This document shows, in pieces, positions 8,520 through 18,800 of a DNA stretch of 64,000 nucleotides. Made by a program: the position numbers and the translations under genes. The stretch spans positions 1 to 64,000 of the forward strand of contig NZ_JAIQZM010000001.1 in assembly GCF_023333595.1 (NCBI RefSeq), written 5' to 3'. The notes under the pieces are model-generated. The model made no database searches, was not told the origin of the DNA, and saw nothing but the letters and a program-made list of their open reading frames with translations. Numbering within the stretch: position 1 is the first letter of the stretch; the number at the start of each line of letters is the position of its first letter. The stretch comes from Argonema galeatum A003/A1. Its GTDB lineage: Bacteria; Cyanobacteriota; Cyanobacteriia; Cyanobacteriales; Aerosakkonemataceae.

Positions 8520-8725
8520 AGGTCAAGTCTGATAGAAAGTTGGATAGATCGACTACTATAAGCGATCGCAGATATAGGGTCAAAGCTTGAAAATTTCTGA
8601 AATATGCACTATAGCTAGGGACTAGAAAAGTCACTCATTCAAAAGTCAAAAGGGGCATGGGGCATGGGAGTGGATTCTGGATGCCTGGGTTGTAGGCTGA
8701 GTAAATCTAAAATCTAAAATCCTTT

Positions 8726-9307
8726 ATGTCTTTTGCACCTTGGCGATCGCACCTCGCTCGCGCCCTCCACCGCAACCGCAGCCTTGTCTACGCCCGTTAC
8801 TTGCAACTGGCTACCATCCGGGTTGATGGACGCCCTGCTAACCGTACAGTGGTTTTCCGGGGCTTTCTAGACGATACCGATCGACTAAAATTTATCACTG
8901 ACAGCCGCAGTCAGAAAGCCCTTGAAATCGATCGCTTGTCGTGGGCCGAAGCTTGCTGGTATTTTCCCAACACTCGCGAACAATTCCGTATTTTAGGAAA
9001 TCTGATTCTGGTACGAGAGAATCATCCCGACCCCGCCTTGCAAAAAGGCCGTCAGATTAGTTGGCAAGAACTTTCTGACGGGGCTCGGTTACAATTTGCG
9101 TGGCCCGATCCCGGCGAACCTAGAGCGGACGCTGAGGCTTTTGCCCCGCCACCCCCAGATCCAATTCAACCGTTATCGCATTTTTGCTTATTATTGCTGG
9201 AACCAGAACAGGTGGATATTTTAGAGTTGCGGGGGGAACCGCAAAATCGATGTTTGTATTGCGTGGATGGGGATGGGAATTGGTCTGCGGAATCTGTTAA
9301 TCCTTAA
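8726..9307 (+). CDS. Pyridoxamine 5'-phosphate oxidase-family FMN-binding protein
   Basis: A 193-residue protein of the pyridoxamine-phosphate-oxidase-like split-barrel fold (the cyanobacterial/plant Alr4036-type group). Seen in the sequence: an N-terminal WRSHLARALHRN helix; the strand pair ATIRVDGRPANRTVVFRGF, a substrate and FMN contact in the family; SRSQKALEI; and AEACWYFPNTREQFRI. It ends with the family's CLYCVDGDGNWSAE. The ATG at 8726 has no clear ribosome site. The exact substrate is unknown; true PdxH activity is not established for this group. It stands alone, divergent from nrdJ. Confidence 0.82.
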   Translation: MSFAPWRSHLARALHRNRSLVYARYLQLATIRVDGRPANRTVVFRGFLDDTDRLKFITDSRSQKALEIDRLSWAEACWYFPNTREQFRILGNLILVRENHPDPALQKGRQISWQELSDGARLQFAWPDPGEPRADAEAFAPPPPDPIQPLSHFCLLLLEPEQVDILELRGEPQNRCLYCVDGDGNWSAESVNP

Positions 9308-9335
9308 ATGGGATATTTTTTTACCACAGATATAG

Positions 9336-9363
9336 CTAGGGGTTAGGGGCTAGGGGCTAGGGG
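9336..9363. repeat. (CTAGGGG)4 heptamer repeat
   Basis: Four 7-mers CTAGGGG/TTAGGGG in the gap between two convergent genes. The same unit reads into the 3' ends of fbp, the WD40-J gene and the LysR gene elsewhere in this window. Confidence 0.85.
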
Positions 9364-9421
9364 AAGAAGGGGCTAGAATCTTATGTTTGGTGGAATTAAG
9401 AACGTCGTAACTGCCTGGAGT

Positions 9422-10213
9422 TTAGATTCCCGCACCATCTAAGAATTCTTGAATTGCCTTATCTCGGATGCGACAACTGGGAAGATGGAGATCGCGTGAA
9501 TCTGAATTTAGCAAGGCCCGCTCGCAACTTTCGATCGCTGCTGCCACACTAACTGGTATACGAGATGGTATTGAAGAAACTTGACCTTGGAGGTCTTGCA
9601 GTTGTTGTTCCAGGGATTCTATGCGATCGACTAAAGTGCGAATTACTTGAGCTTCAGAGTCCGGGAGACTGCCGTGTTCCAGAGGATTAACCCGCACTCC
9701 AGAGCGATAGATAATTCTACCGGGAATGCCGACGACGGTGCAATCGGAAGGAACATCGCGCAACACTACCGATCCAGCACCAATGCGAACATTGTTGCCA
9801 ATTTGGATATTGCCCAGCACTTTGGCACCGGCTCCTACTACCACATTTTCCCCTAAAGTTGGGTGGCGCTTGCCGCTTTCTTTGCCCGTACCGCCAAGGG
9901 TGACGCCTTGATAGATCAAAGCATAGTCGCCCACGATCGCGGTTTCTCCAATTACGACACCCATCCCGTGGTCAATAAAAACCCCTTGTCCGATCGTTGC
10001 GCCTGGGTGTATTTCAATGCCTGTCAAAAAACGAGCTATGTGGGATATGAAGCGGGGGATGAAGGGAATACCCAATAAGTTTAGCCAGTGGGCAAAGCGA
10101 TGAAACATCAGCGCTTGCAAACCGGGGTAGCAAAATAAGACTTCTAGCCAGTTGCGAGCGGCAGGGTCGCGCTCGAAGATGATGCGAAAATCAGCTAGCA
10201 GGGCGTTTAGCAC
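9422..10213 (-). CDS. cysE: Serine O-acetyltransferase
   Basis: A 263-residue protein that makes O-acetylserine from serine and acetyl-CoA, the first step of cysteine synthesis. An N-terminal helical segment ([16 protein letters not shown]) is followed by left-handed beta-helix hexapeptide repeats. The catalytic region [18 protein letters not shown] and the acetyl-CoA loop [16 protein letters not shown] are present. After the helix there is an extra tail of about 90 residues with a coiled-coil-like segment ([15 protein letters not shown]), longer than in enteric CysE but common in cyanobacteria. The first codon is GTG (10211-10213). Confidence 0.93.
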   Translation of the reverse strand: MLNALLADFRIIFERDPAARNWLEVLFCYPGLQALMFHRFAHWLNLLGIPFIPRFISHIARFLTGIEIHPGATIGQGVFIDHGMGVVIGETAIVGDYALIYQGVTLGGTGKESGKRHPTLGENVVVGAGAKVLGNIQIGNNVRIGAGSVVLRDVPSDCTVVGIPGRIIYRSGVRVNPLEHGSLPDSEAQVIRTLVDRIESLEQQLQDLQGQVSSIPSRIPVSVAAAIESCERALLNSDSRDLHLPSCRIRDKAIQEFLDGAGI

Positions 10214-10306
10214 GAGTAGTCACCAAATTTGGCAAAGCAGGCCATTTTTGATCTTAACGCCCTGAATGCCCTTTTTGTGTGCGGACAACACTACCATCGG
10301 TTTTGG

Positions 10307-10771
10307 CTATTGCCGCACGGAGAGGGTGTAGTCGGTTCTGACCCCTTCGTTTTTGGCACCAACCCAGATGCTGTAGTTACCAGCTTTCCAGTCTGTGTCT
10401 TGCAGGGTCGCACTGCCGCAGCGAATGGTGCTGTTTGGGCCTTTGATTACCAAAGTGGTTGCGGTATCGCCACTATCTACTTGTAGGCTTAGTTTGGGAA
10501 AGTCTTGCTGCAAAGTCATGATGTGATCGGGAGTTTGATTGCCGCTATATCCCAAACAGAAGTTATTATGGCGATCGCGATTGGCTAGAGAAGATAGGGA
10601 GAAAGATCCTCCTGTGGAACCTGTGGCGATCGCAGTTCCTGGCTCAAAGCCCGGTGCTAGACTAATTTTACCGAAATTCGCGGTTTGTGCGAAAACAGAT
10701 GTAGCGCTCAGAATCGCTATCCAAACCAGGAACCTTCCGTGTTTGAACTGCCGCATAGCATTGAGGAACAT
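10307..10771 (-). CDS. Secreted protein of unknown function
   Basis: A 154-residue protein with a signal peptide: basic MRQFKHGR, hydrophobic FLVWIAILSATSVF, and probable cleavage after AFAQ-like FAQ. The mature part is rich in Gly, Ser and Thr, has two Cys (FCLGYSG and IRCGSA) that could form a disulfide, and ends in a beta-rich YSIWVGAKNEGVRTDYTLSV. That pattern resembles the bacterial pre-peptidase C-terminal beta-sandwich. The ATG at 10771 has AGGAGG 9 nt upstream. I know no function; a periplasmic or outer-layer location is likely. Confidence 0.75.
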   Translation of the reverse strand: MFLNAMRQFKHGRFLVWIAILSATSVFAQTANFGKISLAPGFEPGTAIATGSTGGSFSLSSLANRDRHNNFCLGYSGNQTPDHIMTLQQDFPKLSLQVDSGDTATTLVIKGPNSTIRCGSATLQDTDWKAGNYSIWVGAKNEGVRTDYTLSVRQ

Positions 10772-10952
10772 TGCAACAGCCCTCCTGAAATTTTAGGTGT
10801 TGGCATCTTCTATTCCAAGGTATCTAAAATATCGATCGATGTTTCCTAATGTGATGACAGTTTTTGATCTGTACACTTGTTGGTGTCTGGGAAATATTAA
10901 TTTTTATAACCACGTTCGATCTTCGTGCGCGAAGTACACGAAGAAGGTATAT

Positions 10953-10985
10953 AGAAACCCGGTTTCTCCAAGAAACCGGGTTTCT
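10953..10985. repeat. AGAAACCCGGTTTCT hairpin repeat (copy 1)
   Basis: Two near-palindromic 15-mers, AGAAACCCGGTTTCT and AGAAACCGGGTTTCT, placed head to head 2 nt apart, giving a long hairpin just beyond the bciB stop codon. A second full copy is at 21811-21843 and a half copy is at 50328-50341. It may serve as the bciB terminator, but there is no T-run on the minus strand. Confidence 0.8.
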
Positions 10986-10988
10986 TAT

Positions 10989-12194
10989 TTAAGATTCTGG
11001 CAATTTATACTGCCCTACTATTCGCTTGGCATATTCTGGCACATGGGATTCTAATTTTTCTGGGTGATGCCGTTTCACATATAAATAGTTGCGGGTGAAA
11101 TGGGAATCAATGGAGAATTTGGCATATTCCAATCCTTTCGGGCCGATTTTTTCAATTACCACGCCCATTAATTTAGCTGCCCACATGGGAAGAGTTACTC
11201 CTTTATCGTAGGCGGGAATACTTTGCTGGACAGCGTTTCGTCTATCTCCTCGAGACATTACGGGTTGAGTTTCTAACTGGTTTTTCACTAAGTCCAGCAT
11301 TTCTTGCCCGGTATTATTTCTGACCATAATCCACTGCCAACCAAACGGTGCGCCCATGTAGCCGACGACTAAATCTGCCAAGCTATTGACGTAATCAAAA
11401 CAACTCATGCAGGAAGGGGCAAATACATCTTTTAGTTCTTTGGTATTAAGTCCAAAAAACGGTACTTTTTCAAGCGAACCATCTTCATGTTTGAAATGAA
11501 CTTGAAAATCTTGCATGAATTCGTAATATACTACTGTCTCTGGAGACCTGCTGGTGGTATCTAAGAATTTTTGCAATCCAGCGCGGGTGACGTTATCGAC
11601 ACAGGGAGTACCCAAAACATAGAGTTTTTCTAAACCTAGTTGTTTTTCCACTGCGCGTAATGCTTGAATCTGACAACCGACGCCAATTACTAACAGTCTT
11701 TTCATGCCAGATTCTTCGATTTGTTCTAGCACGGAAAGATTAGGCGAAAGGGTTGGTTTATTCACCCGTGCGGCTAGAATTTCTTCTGGGGTACGGGCAA
11801 TGATTGGCATTGGTTGAAAGCGGTCTTCTTTGGTATTCTGGACGCAGACGACACCTTCAACTAAACCGCGATTCAGCATTTCAATGGCAATACTGCTGAC
11901 AATTCCCGTCCATTGTGCGCCCGGTATTGGCTCGGTTTTACGTGCTGCCATCATAGTTTGGTTGACGCCAAAATACCAATCATCAGGGTTATCGAGATTG
12001 CGACTGCGCCCGTGGATTTCCTCTTCCAGTTCGGCTATCTGCTGATTGATGAAAGCGCAGGCTTCCTTGACATAATGGACGTAGTATGTATCGCAAAGGC
12101 CGCATTCGCTGCACAGTTCTTTGGCAGGGCGACGGCTACCTGGTTTTAAGGCTTTGGCTTTTTTGTGCTTGGGGGAGTCAACTGAGATGGTCAT
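10989..12194 (-). CDS. bciB: Ferredoxin-dependent 8-vinyl (divinyl chlorophyllide) reductase, FrhB family
   Basis: A 401-residue protein of the coenzyme F420 hydrogenase beta-subunit (FrhB/FdhB) family. An N-terminal Fe-S motif is visible in LCSECGLCDTYY. Further Cys are in GVGCQIQALRA, GTPCVDN and FAPSCMSCFDY, as expected for two 4Fe-4S clusters and FAD. In cyanobacteria without BciA this orthologue group (Slr1923 type) reduces the 8-vinyl group of divinyl chlorophyllide with ferredoxin. The related plant and algal enzyme is 7-hydroxymethyl chlorophyll a reductase, so the precise substrate is inferred from family membership. It is monocistronic. Confidence 0.87.
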   Translation of the reverse strand: MTISVDSPKHKKAKALKPGSRRPAKELCSECGLCDTYYVHYVKEACAFINQQIAELEEEIHGRSRNLDNPDDWYFGVNQTMMAARKTEPIPGAQWTGIVSSIAIEMLNRGLVEGVVCVQNTKEDRFQPMPIIARTPEEILAARVNKPTLSPNLSVLEQIEESGMKRLLVIGVGCQIQALRAVEKQLGLEKLYVLGTPCVDNVTRAGLQKFLDTTSRSPETVVYYEFMQDFQVHFKHEDGSLEKVPFFGLNTKELKDVFAPSCMSCFDYVNSLADLVVGYMGAPFGWQWIMVRNNTGQEMLDLVKNQLETQPVMSRGDRRNAVQQSIPAYDKGVTLPMWAAKLMGVVIEKIGPKGLEYAKFSIDSHFTRNYLYVKRHHPEKLESHVPEYAKRIVGQYKLPES

Positions 12195-12934
12195 AAATTG
12201 CTTTTGTTATCCACAGATAGCTTTTACTACGATACCGTTAGAGGTTATGCAGTGAACGATGGAATTAGCGGATAGTGAAAAGTAAGCTTTTGGGATTTTT
12301 TACCACAGATATCCACAGATGAACACAGATGAACACAGATAGATGGAGTGGTTTGCTTAGTTGGAGGTGGATATTTCGGATAAGGTGTTATTATTCGGTG
12401 AAAGTTAATAGAGATTCAGGCCGAAAATTTTTAATCTCGATCGCGATGCGGCTATTTGCCCTTGTAGCAGCACAGACTTTCCTCGATCAATTTAACCCTT
12501 GACACAAGCAGTAATGACGACTATTTTCGTGTCTTCGTGCTTCAATCGTGACTGATGGAAGATGGGGAAAGGTGGGAGAGCGATCGGCCCTTCCACCTCT
12601 TGCTCCACCTCTTCTGCGCCAGCGGTTTAAATTCTTAAATATCTACCCTTTGACAGATGCGAAAACACCGACTAAAAATATCTAACGCAGGGTAATGCGA
12701 TCGCAGATTTCATCAAACACGAGGTCGAGTCCAATGTCTCTATGAGAGAGATATAATTAGCATTTTAAGAACGACTTCCGTAAAGTATTTCCTTTGTCGC
12801 AGCATGAGTTATATCAAATCCGTCGGCGTCGGAATTGTTCGTTTTTCCCCTCTGCCCCTCTGCCCCTCTGCCCCTCTGCCCCTCTGCGGCCATAATGATT
12901 CAGACACAACTGGAATCGATATTAGAGGTGTTGA
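12195..12934. other. 740-nt intergenic region with no gene recognised
   Basis: I see no convincing coding frame. It holds a run of CCACAGATGAACACAGATGA-type repeats near 12303-12342, a common cyanobacterial intergenic repeat, and a TATAAT box at about 12753. A 15-mer TTATATCAAATCCGT at about 12808 recurs near 37645. There is also a five-copy CTGCCCCT octamer array at about 12847-12887. The last part is the likely leader of the downstream gene. Confidence 0.5.
12847..12887. repeat. CTGCCCCT octamer tandem array
   Basis: About five tandem copies of the 8-mer CTGCCCCT just upstream of the gene at 12935. It is not a heptamer, unlike most arrays in this window. Confidence 0.85.
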
Positions 12935-13468
12935 ATGAGAATTGTGGAGCAAACAAAAACCAGGCTGATACTCCAACAAGATCCCGATACAAGTGCTGCA
13001 CTGATAATTGGATGCCTATGTGTAGGGCTAGGATCTTTTTTACTATGCTTTGGAATAGTTGCAGCAGTTTATGGACGTGGTGTTGTTTTATCAGTTGTTC
13101 TCTTAAGTCCTATTCTTGGGTTTCTCTCGATCGCATTTGGGTTTTTGGCGGCGGCGGAGAAGATTGGATCGGTGAATTGTTATTTTAATAAACCTCTCGA
13201 TCGCCTGCTTTTAAAAGTACAAGGTTTGGAAAGTAACGTCATCGAATGTTCGGTTCGTGAAATTGCAATGGTTATAGTGATAAAACACAAAAAAAAGTTA
13301 TACTTACCCGGCAAACCTAAGTCTTCCAAATCTTACAGCATTAGCCTTCTGATGGCGTCTGGTGAAAACATAACCCTGACTGTCGATAAATTGCTGGATG
13401 CGAATACCAGCTCTAGCTTGGCTAAATGCGTTGCCGAATTTCTACAAATTCCTCTCAGTAAGTTATGA
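12935..13468 (+). CDS. Membrane protein of unknown function
   Basis: A 177-residue protein. Two adjacent hydrophobic segments (about residues 20-45 and 50-72: AALIIGCLCVGLGSFLLCFG and VVLSVVLLSPILGFLSIAFG) form a hairpin near the N-terminus. They are followed by a soluble beta-rich domain with a basic IKHKKKLYLPG strand. GAGGTG lies 6 nt before the ATG. I do not recognise the family; the topology resembles small PH-like (photosystem-assembly Ycf4-like) membrane proteins, which is speculation. It ends 43 nt before rsmB and may be cotranscribed with it. Confidence 0.68.
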   Translation: MRIVEQTKTRLILQQDPDTSAALIIGCLCVGLGSFLLCFGIVAAVYGRGVVLSVVLLSPILGFLSIAFGFLAAAEKIGSVNCYFNKPLDRLLLKVQGLESNVIECSVREIAMVIVIKHKKKLYLPGKPKSSKSYSISLLMASGENITLTVDKLLDANTSSSLAKCVAEFLQIPLSKL

Positions 13469-13511
13469 TTGTGCTTCGCGTCTTTCGGAATGGTTATCAT
13501 TAGTTGCCAGC

Positions 13512-14855
13512 ATGAATCTGCCAAACCCCCGTCAAGTAGCATTTCTCGCTCTCCGTGACGTTCGCCGAGGGGCATTTGCGGATGTGGGACTCGATCGCGT
13601 TTTGCGATCGTCTAACCTTAACGATGCCGATCGACGATTGGTGACAGAATTACTATATGGTAGTGTGAGAAGGCAAAGAACACTCGACGCTATCATCGAC
13701 CAACTAGGAAAAAAGAAAGCTTCTCAACAACCACCCGATTTACGCACAATTCTACATTTAGGTTTATATCAACTTCGTTATCTCAACCATATTCCCGATT
13801 CAGCTGCTGTTAATACCACTGTTCAACTAGCTAAAGAAAACGGATTTTCAGGACTCAGCGGTGTGGTTAATGGTTTATTGCGACAATATATCCGTTTGGC
13901 AGCAAATTCAGTCGAACCGCTACAGTTACCGGAAAATCCAGCGGAAAAATTGGGTATTTTGCACAGTTATCCCGACTGGATTGTGCAATTGTGGTTAGAA
14001 CAGCTGGGAGAAGCAGAAACAGAACAACTTTGCGAATGGATGAACCAACCACCGACAATTGACTTGCGGATAAATCCCCTGCGAACTTCGATCGAAGAAG
14101 TTGAAACTGCGTTAAAATCAGCTGGTATTCTAGTTAAGCGTATTCCTCATTTGCCACAAGCATTAAGATTCATTGGCAATACTGGTGCAATTCAAAATCT
14201 GCCCGGTTTCAGCGAGGGTTGGTGGATGGTGCAAGACAGTAGCGCCCAAATGGTAGCACATCTACTCGACCCGCAACCGGGCGAAGTAATAATTGATGCT
14301 TGTGCGGCACCAGGGGGAAAGACAACGCATATTGCAGAATTGATGAAAGATGATGGAAAAGTGTGGGGATGCGATCGCACTTCCTCCCGCCTCAAAAAAC
14401 TCCAGCAAAACGCCCAACGACTCAACCTCAAATCCATCCAAATCTGCACAGGCGATAGCCGCAACCTGCCTCAATTTACCAACACAGCTGACAGAGTTTT
14501 ACTCGATGTGCCATGCTCAGGATTAGGTACTCTGCACCGCCACGCTGATGCCCGTTGGCGACAAACACCAGAGACGGTGCGAGAACTTTCCACTCTTCAA
14601 AGTGAATTTCTTGCACATGGCGAAACTTTTGTCAAGTGTGGTGGCATCCTCGTTTATTCAACCTGCACCCTGCATCCACAGGAGAATGAAAATGTGATTC
14701 AAACATTTTTGGACTCTCACCCAAATTGGCAAATTGAACCGCCAGATCCCAGTTCACCGGCAGCAGCCTTTACAATATCTGATGGGTGGATAAAAGTATG
14801 GCCGCACCGACATATAATGGACGGTTTTTTTATGGTGAGGCTAAGGAAAGTGTAG
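13512..14855 (+). CDS. rsmB: 16S rRNA (cytosine-967 C5)-methyltransferase
   Basis: A 447-residue protein, the usual RsmB length. An N-terminal NusB-like helical RNA-binding domain covers about residues 1-140 (RQVAFLALRDVRRG, LLYGSVRRQRTLD). The Rossmann methyltransferase domain carries DACAAPGGKTTHIAEL for S-adenosylmethionine. The two family cysteines are in LLDVPCSGLGTL and VYSTCTLHPQEN, the second being the catalytic nucleophile region. I start at the ATG at 13512 (MNLPNPRQ); the frame is open further upstream but overlaps the preceding gene. It modifies C967 of 16S rRNA during 30S assembly. Confidence 0.95.
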   Translation: MNLPNPRQVAFLALRDVRRGAFADVGLDRVLRSSNLNDADRRLVTELLYGSVRRQRTLDAIIDQLGKKKASQQPPDLRTILHLGLYQLRYLNHIPDSAAVNTTVQLAKENGFSGLSGVVNGLLRQYIRLAANSVEPLQLPENPAEKLGILHSYPDWIVQLWLEQLGEAETEQLCEWMNQPPTIDLRINPLRTSIEEVETALKSAGILVKRIPHLPQALRFIGNTGAIQNLPGFSEGWWMVQDSSAQMVAHLLDPQPGEVIIDACAAPGGKTTHIAELMKDDGKVWGCDRTSSRLKKLQQNAQRLNLKSIQICTGDSRNLPQFTNTADRVLLDVPCSGLGTLHRHADARWRQTPETVRELSTLQSEFLAHGETFVKCGGILVYSTCTLHPQENENVIQTFLDSHPNWQIEPPDPSSPAAAFTISDGWIKVWPHRHIMDGFFMVRLRKV

Positions 14856-14904
14856 AATACTCGGTCAGATTGATAATCTATTAAAAAAAATCAGGGAAAA
14901 GCCA

Positions 14905-15327
14905 ATGGTAGCTAACTCCAACGTCAAAAATCTCATCAAAATTCTCATCGGCGCTGCCTGGATTGATGGCAAAATTCAGCCAGAGGAACGGGAATATCTG
15001 CACAGGGTGGCTAAGGAAAAGGGAGTTGCAGACGATCCGGAGATTAAACCTTTGCTGTATGAATTTCGGTCTGTGGAACCGAACGAGTGTTATCGGTGGG
15101 TGGAACAGTATTTAGGCTCGCACCCCACCTCTGAAGAGTGCCAAAACCTCATGGAAGCCATCAGCGCCTTAATTTACAGTGATGGCAATGTCGCCAACGA
15201 AGAAGCCAAACTTCTGACGAGGTTACAGCAACTCGACCCAGCCAACGAGTCATCCCAGCCTGTTCAGAGTCGCGTACTGGGAGGGATTCAAAAGCTCTAC
15301 CGCCGCTGGGTGGAGCATTCCAATTAG
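14905..15327 (+). CDS. TerB-family (tellurite-resistance-like) protein
   Basis: A 140-residue all-helical protein. The TerB hallmark acidic helix pairs are seen twice: AAWIDGKIQPEEREYLHRVA near the start and LIYSDGNVANEEAKLLTRL near the end. Both are D-G-x-(I/V)-x-x-E-E motifs able to bind metal. AGGGAAA lies 6 nt before the ATG. TerB-like proteins are linked to metal and stress responses, but single-domain cyanobacterial members have no settled function. Confidence 0.82.
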   Translation: MVANSNVKNLIKILIGAAWIDGKIQPEEREYLHRVAKEKGVADDPEIKPLLYEFRSVEPNECYRWVEQYLGSHPTSEECQNLMEAISALIYSDGNVANEEAKLLTRLQQLDPANESSQPVQSRVLGGIQKLYRRWVEHSN

Positions 15328-15406
15328 CTAATTGGAAATTTCAGATTTCAGATTTTAGATTGCAGATTTAAATAAAATCTAAAATCTAAAATCTAAAATC
15401 TCCCAA

Positions 15407-15634
15407 TTAGCCTTGGGGCGTGCCTACACCGGGTGTTTCATCCTTTTTAACTTCAGGCACAATAGTGGGACGCTCTTTGTCTTCCCAACCGACAGGGCGC
15501 TTGGAATTGTACCAGGCAATTGAGCCAATGCTCACGGCGGCAATAAAACCAACAACGTAGACGACGGTAACGGAAACGGGAAATTGAGGGGTATTGGCAG
15601 CGTTGGCAGCAGCTTCCATCAATATGCTCATCAT
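15407..15634 (-). CDS. psb35: Photosystem II assembly protein Psb35-like
   Basis: A 75-residue single-span membrane protein. The helix TVVYVVGFIAAVSIGSIAW is followed by YNSKRPVGWEDKERP and a charged tail. The start is the ATG at 15634 because AGGAG is 7 nt upstream; the frame also extends to 15715 without support. This layout matches the small cyanobacterial protein known as Psb35 (Ssl2148 type), which associates with CP47-containing photosystem II assembly modules. I assign it by remembered resemblance of the helix and the KRPVGW segment, so the name is probable rather than certain. Confidence 0.62.
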   Translation of the reverse strand: MMSILMEAAANAANTPQFPVSVTVVYVVGFIAAVSIGSIAWYNSKRPVGWEDKERPTIVPEVKKDETPGVGTPQG

Positions 15635-15808
15635 TTGGCAACTCCTGAATAAATCACTGTTTACAGGGTAGAAAAAATGAGTAGAATTATCCATCCCCCC
15701 CAAGTTTGAAACCAATCTCAGGAGCGGGGGAGTGGGGGAGTGGGGGAGTGGGGGGAATTATTATGTACATTTTCTCCCGCTCTCCCCCTCCTCTTCCCTA
15801 GCCCCTGG

Positions 15809-18800
15809 TTACTGGTGACTGTTAAGTTCGATGCTAGGGGGAGCTGAAGCTGGTAAGGGACTGGCAAGAGCGGGTGCCCGTCGTTGGGCCGATCGAGAGC
15901 TTGTCGAGGAGGCACGTCGGACTCGGCGTGGCTGGGACTGAGGCTGTGCGGAGGTTGACGAAGCGGTCGAGTAACGCCGCTTACGGCGGGGCTGCTCTGC
16001 GGGAGCGCTGTATTGCGCTGTGCGACGACGGGGCTGCTCTGCGGGAGCGCTGTATTGCGCTGTGCGACGGCGGGGCTGCTCTGCGGGAGCGCTGTATTGC
16101 GCGGTGCGACGACGGGGCTGCTCTGAGGGAGCGCTGTATTGCGCTGTGCGACGACGGGGCTGCTCTGAGGGAGCGCTGTATTGCACGGTGCGACGACGGG
16201 GCTGCTCTGAGGGAGCGCTGTATTGCGCTGTGCGACGACGGCTAGAGGCCCGATCCTGTGTTGAAGGCGCAGAGTTGGTATCGGGGGTATAGTAGCGACG
16301 CTTTGACCGCCTTACTGGCTGTGCTGGTGCAGAGTCGGTATCGGGGGTATAACGTCGCCGGGGTCTTTCCGATCGAATGCGGCGTGGTGATGGGGTATCG
16401 TTGGCAGAGCTTGTTGCTTGTGAAGTTTGGTAAGAGCGACGTCTGCGGGGTTGTGGTTGAGGAGTGTCTGAGTCTTCTTGGCTGCGGACGCGACGGGTAA
16501 CTGGTTTGTCATCGCTATCTTGGCTGCGTAAGCGACTTTTCCTGGGAGCAGGTCGATCGTCATTATTTGCAGTTCTAGCAATTTTAGCGGAATAAATTCG
16601 TTCCGGCTTGATAGGCTGGACTGCGATCGCAGCTTTACGACCTTCCAGTTTCTGCGGTCGCTGGGCAAATTGCTCAACAGGCATACCCTCTACCGCTTTG
16701 ACCATAAATTTGTTCCAGGTGAGGGCTGCTGTGCCGCTGCTGCCCGAAGTAGGGGTATTATCGTCGTTACCCAGCCAAACTCCGGTCACCGTTTGGGGAA
16801 TGTAACCAATAAACCAGAGGTCGCGAGCTTGGTCAGAGGTGCCTGTCTTACCCGCAACTGGTCGCCCGTTTAAGTAAGCCGCACGACCAGTACCGCCGTT
16901 GACCACTTCCCGCAGCATCCACGTCATGATGGAGGCTGTATCTGAATCTATGGCTTGCTGGGGCTTAAAGTTAGCTTGGTAGAGAACGTTACCCCTCTGG
17001 TCGAGAACCCGGCGAATACCGTGGGATTCTGCATAAAGACCCCCGGTAGCCAGGGTGCCGTAGGCGTTTGTCAGTTCTAGGAGATTAAGTTCGGAAGCTC
17101 CTAAAGCTAGGGAATAGGTGGGTTTGAGTTCTGATTTGATGCCCATTTTGTGAGCTACGTCGATGACGGGTTGAAATCCGACATCAAGTAAAACTTTGAC
17201 GGCGACTACATTGATAGACTTAGCTAGGGCATCTCTCATGGAGATCCAGCCTGCGTTGTCGCCGCCGTAGTTTTTGGGTGTATAGTTGTCAACTGTTAGG
17301 GGGGCGTCTAGGTAGCCTCGATAGGGGGAGAAGCCAGCTGCTACAGCAGTCGCATACACAAACCCCTTAAACGTAGATCCTGGCTGACGCTGGGCTTGGG
17401 TGACGCGATTGAATTGAGTTTTGTCAAAATCTGTTCCCCCCACCATCGCTTTGACTTCGCCGTTGCGGGGATCGATCGATACTAAAGCAGCTTGCCCAAA
17501 CCGCTGACTGCGGCTATAGGTTTTCAGTACATCTTGGACTGTTTGTTCTGCTGTCTTCTGCCACTTCTGCTCAAGGGTTGTCTCAACGGTCAAACCTCCG
17601 GCTTCTATTGCATCTGGGGGGATGTACTTGGCTAATTCCTGCTGGATGTAGGAGGTAAAGTATTCTGCTTCGGTAGAAAGCCGTTTGGGAGGCGCTGGTT
17701 TGAGTGCCATTGGCGCTGAAGAGGCACTCTTGGCTTCGTCTGCGGTAATAAAACCAGCTTCTTGCATTCGCTGCAATACGATATTGCGACGCTGCTCGGC
17801 TGTTTTAGGATTGATTAGGGGCGAGTAGACGCTGGGAGCTGGCGTTACTCCGACGATGGTGGCAATTTCAGGCAGTGTCAGTTCTTTGAGCGGTTTGCTG
17901 TAGTATACCCAGGCGGCATCTGCGACTCCATAAGCACCTTCGCCGAGATAGACCAAATTCATATATCGATCGAGAATTTGGTCTTTGCTCATCTTCTGCT
18001 CGATTTTCTGAGCCAGAAAGACTTCTTGAAGTTTGCGATAGAAGCTGCGTTCTTGGGTAAGGAAGACTGTCCGCGCCAGCTGTTGGGTGATGGTGCTACC
18101 TCCTTCTACCACGTCGTGCGCTATAGCATTGGAAACGATCGCTCTGCCTATGCCCTGGTAATCGACACCTTTATGCTGGTAAAAGCGGCGGTCTTCCGAT
18201 GCAATGAAGGCTTGCACCAACTGGGGCGGCATTTCTTCGAGTTTGAGCTTTTCGCGAGTTGCTGGCCCGATTTGTTGCAAAATTGTGTTATCTGCCGCTT
18301 TGATTGTCAGGGTGCCGTCGCGCACGAAGGTGAGAACATTGGCAGGGTCGGGCAGACTGCTGTCTATTTTCCACCATGTCACGCCTAGTGCTAGAGCGCT
18401 ACCGCCAACCCCGACACCAAGACCCGCCCCAATCAAAAATTTACGGCTGCGATAAAAGGGATTTTTTGGATCTAGCCACCGCGAATCCTGTACTCTACGG
18501 GTGAAGTTTTCTAGGTCTGGCTTCTTTATTGCCGGAATCTGTATTTTGGTGGCAATTTGAGTGGAAACCTGCTTGACTCCTAGCGTTAGCTTCGTCGCTG
18601 CTGCCCAGAGATCCAAACCCGGACGTTTCTGGGGGGGAGAATGCTGCACAGGAGGAGTTTCTGACTCAGTGGAGATAAGAGGGGAAGATTCTCCTCCGAT
18701 CTCTTGCTCTTGGGTTCTTGTAGCCACCTGTTCCCTGGTTTTTATCTCAAAGGGAGGTTCCCATTCAATTGTCTTGGAATCCCTGCTAGAGGTAGGTTCT

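Noticed and set aside
15874..16292. Long plus-strand open frames with Cys/Arg-rich repeats (GAALRERCIALCDD type)
   Set aside because: They are the antisense of the 42-nt repeat array in the penicillin-binding protein; the unit length keeps all frames open. No ribosome site or independent support.
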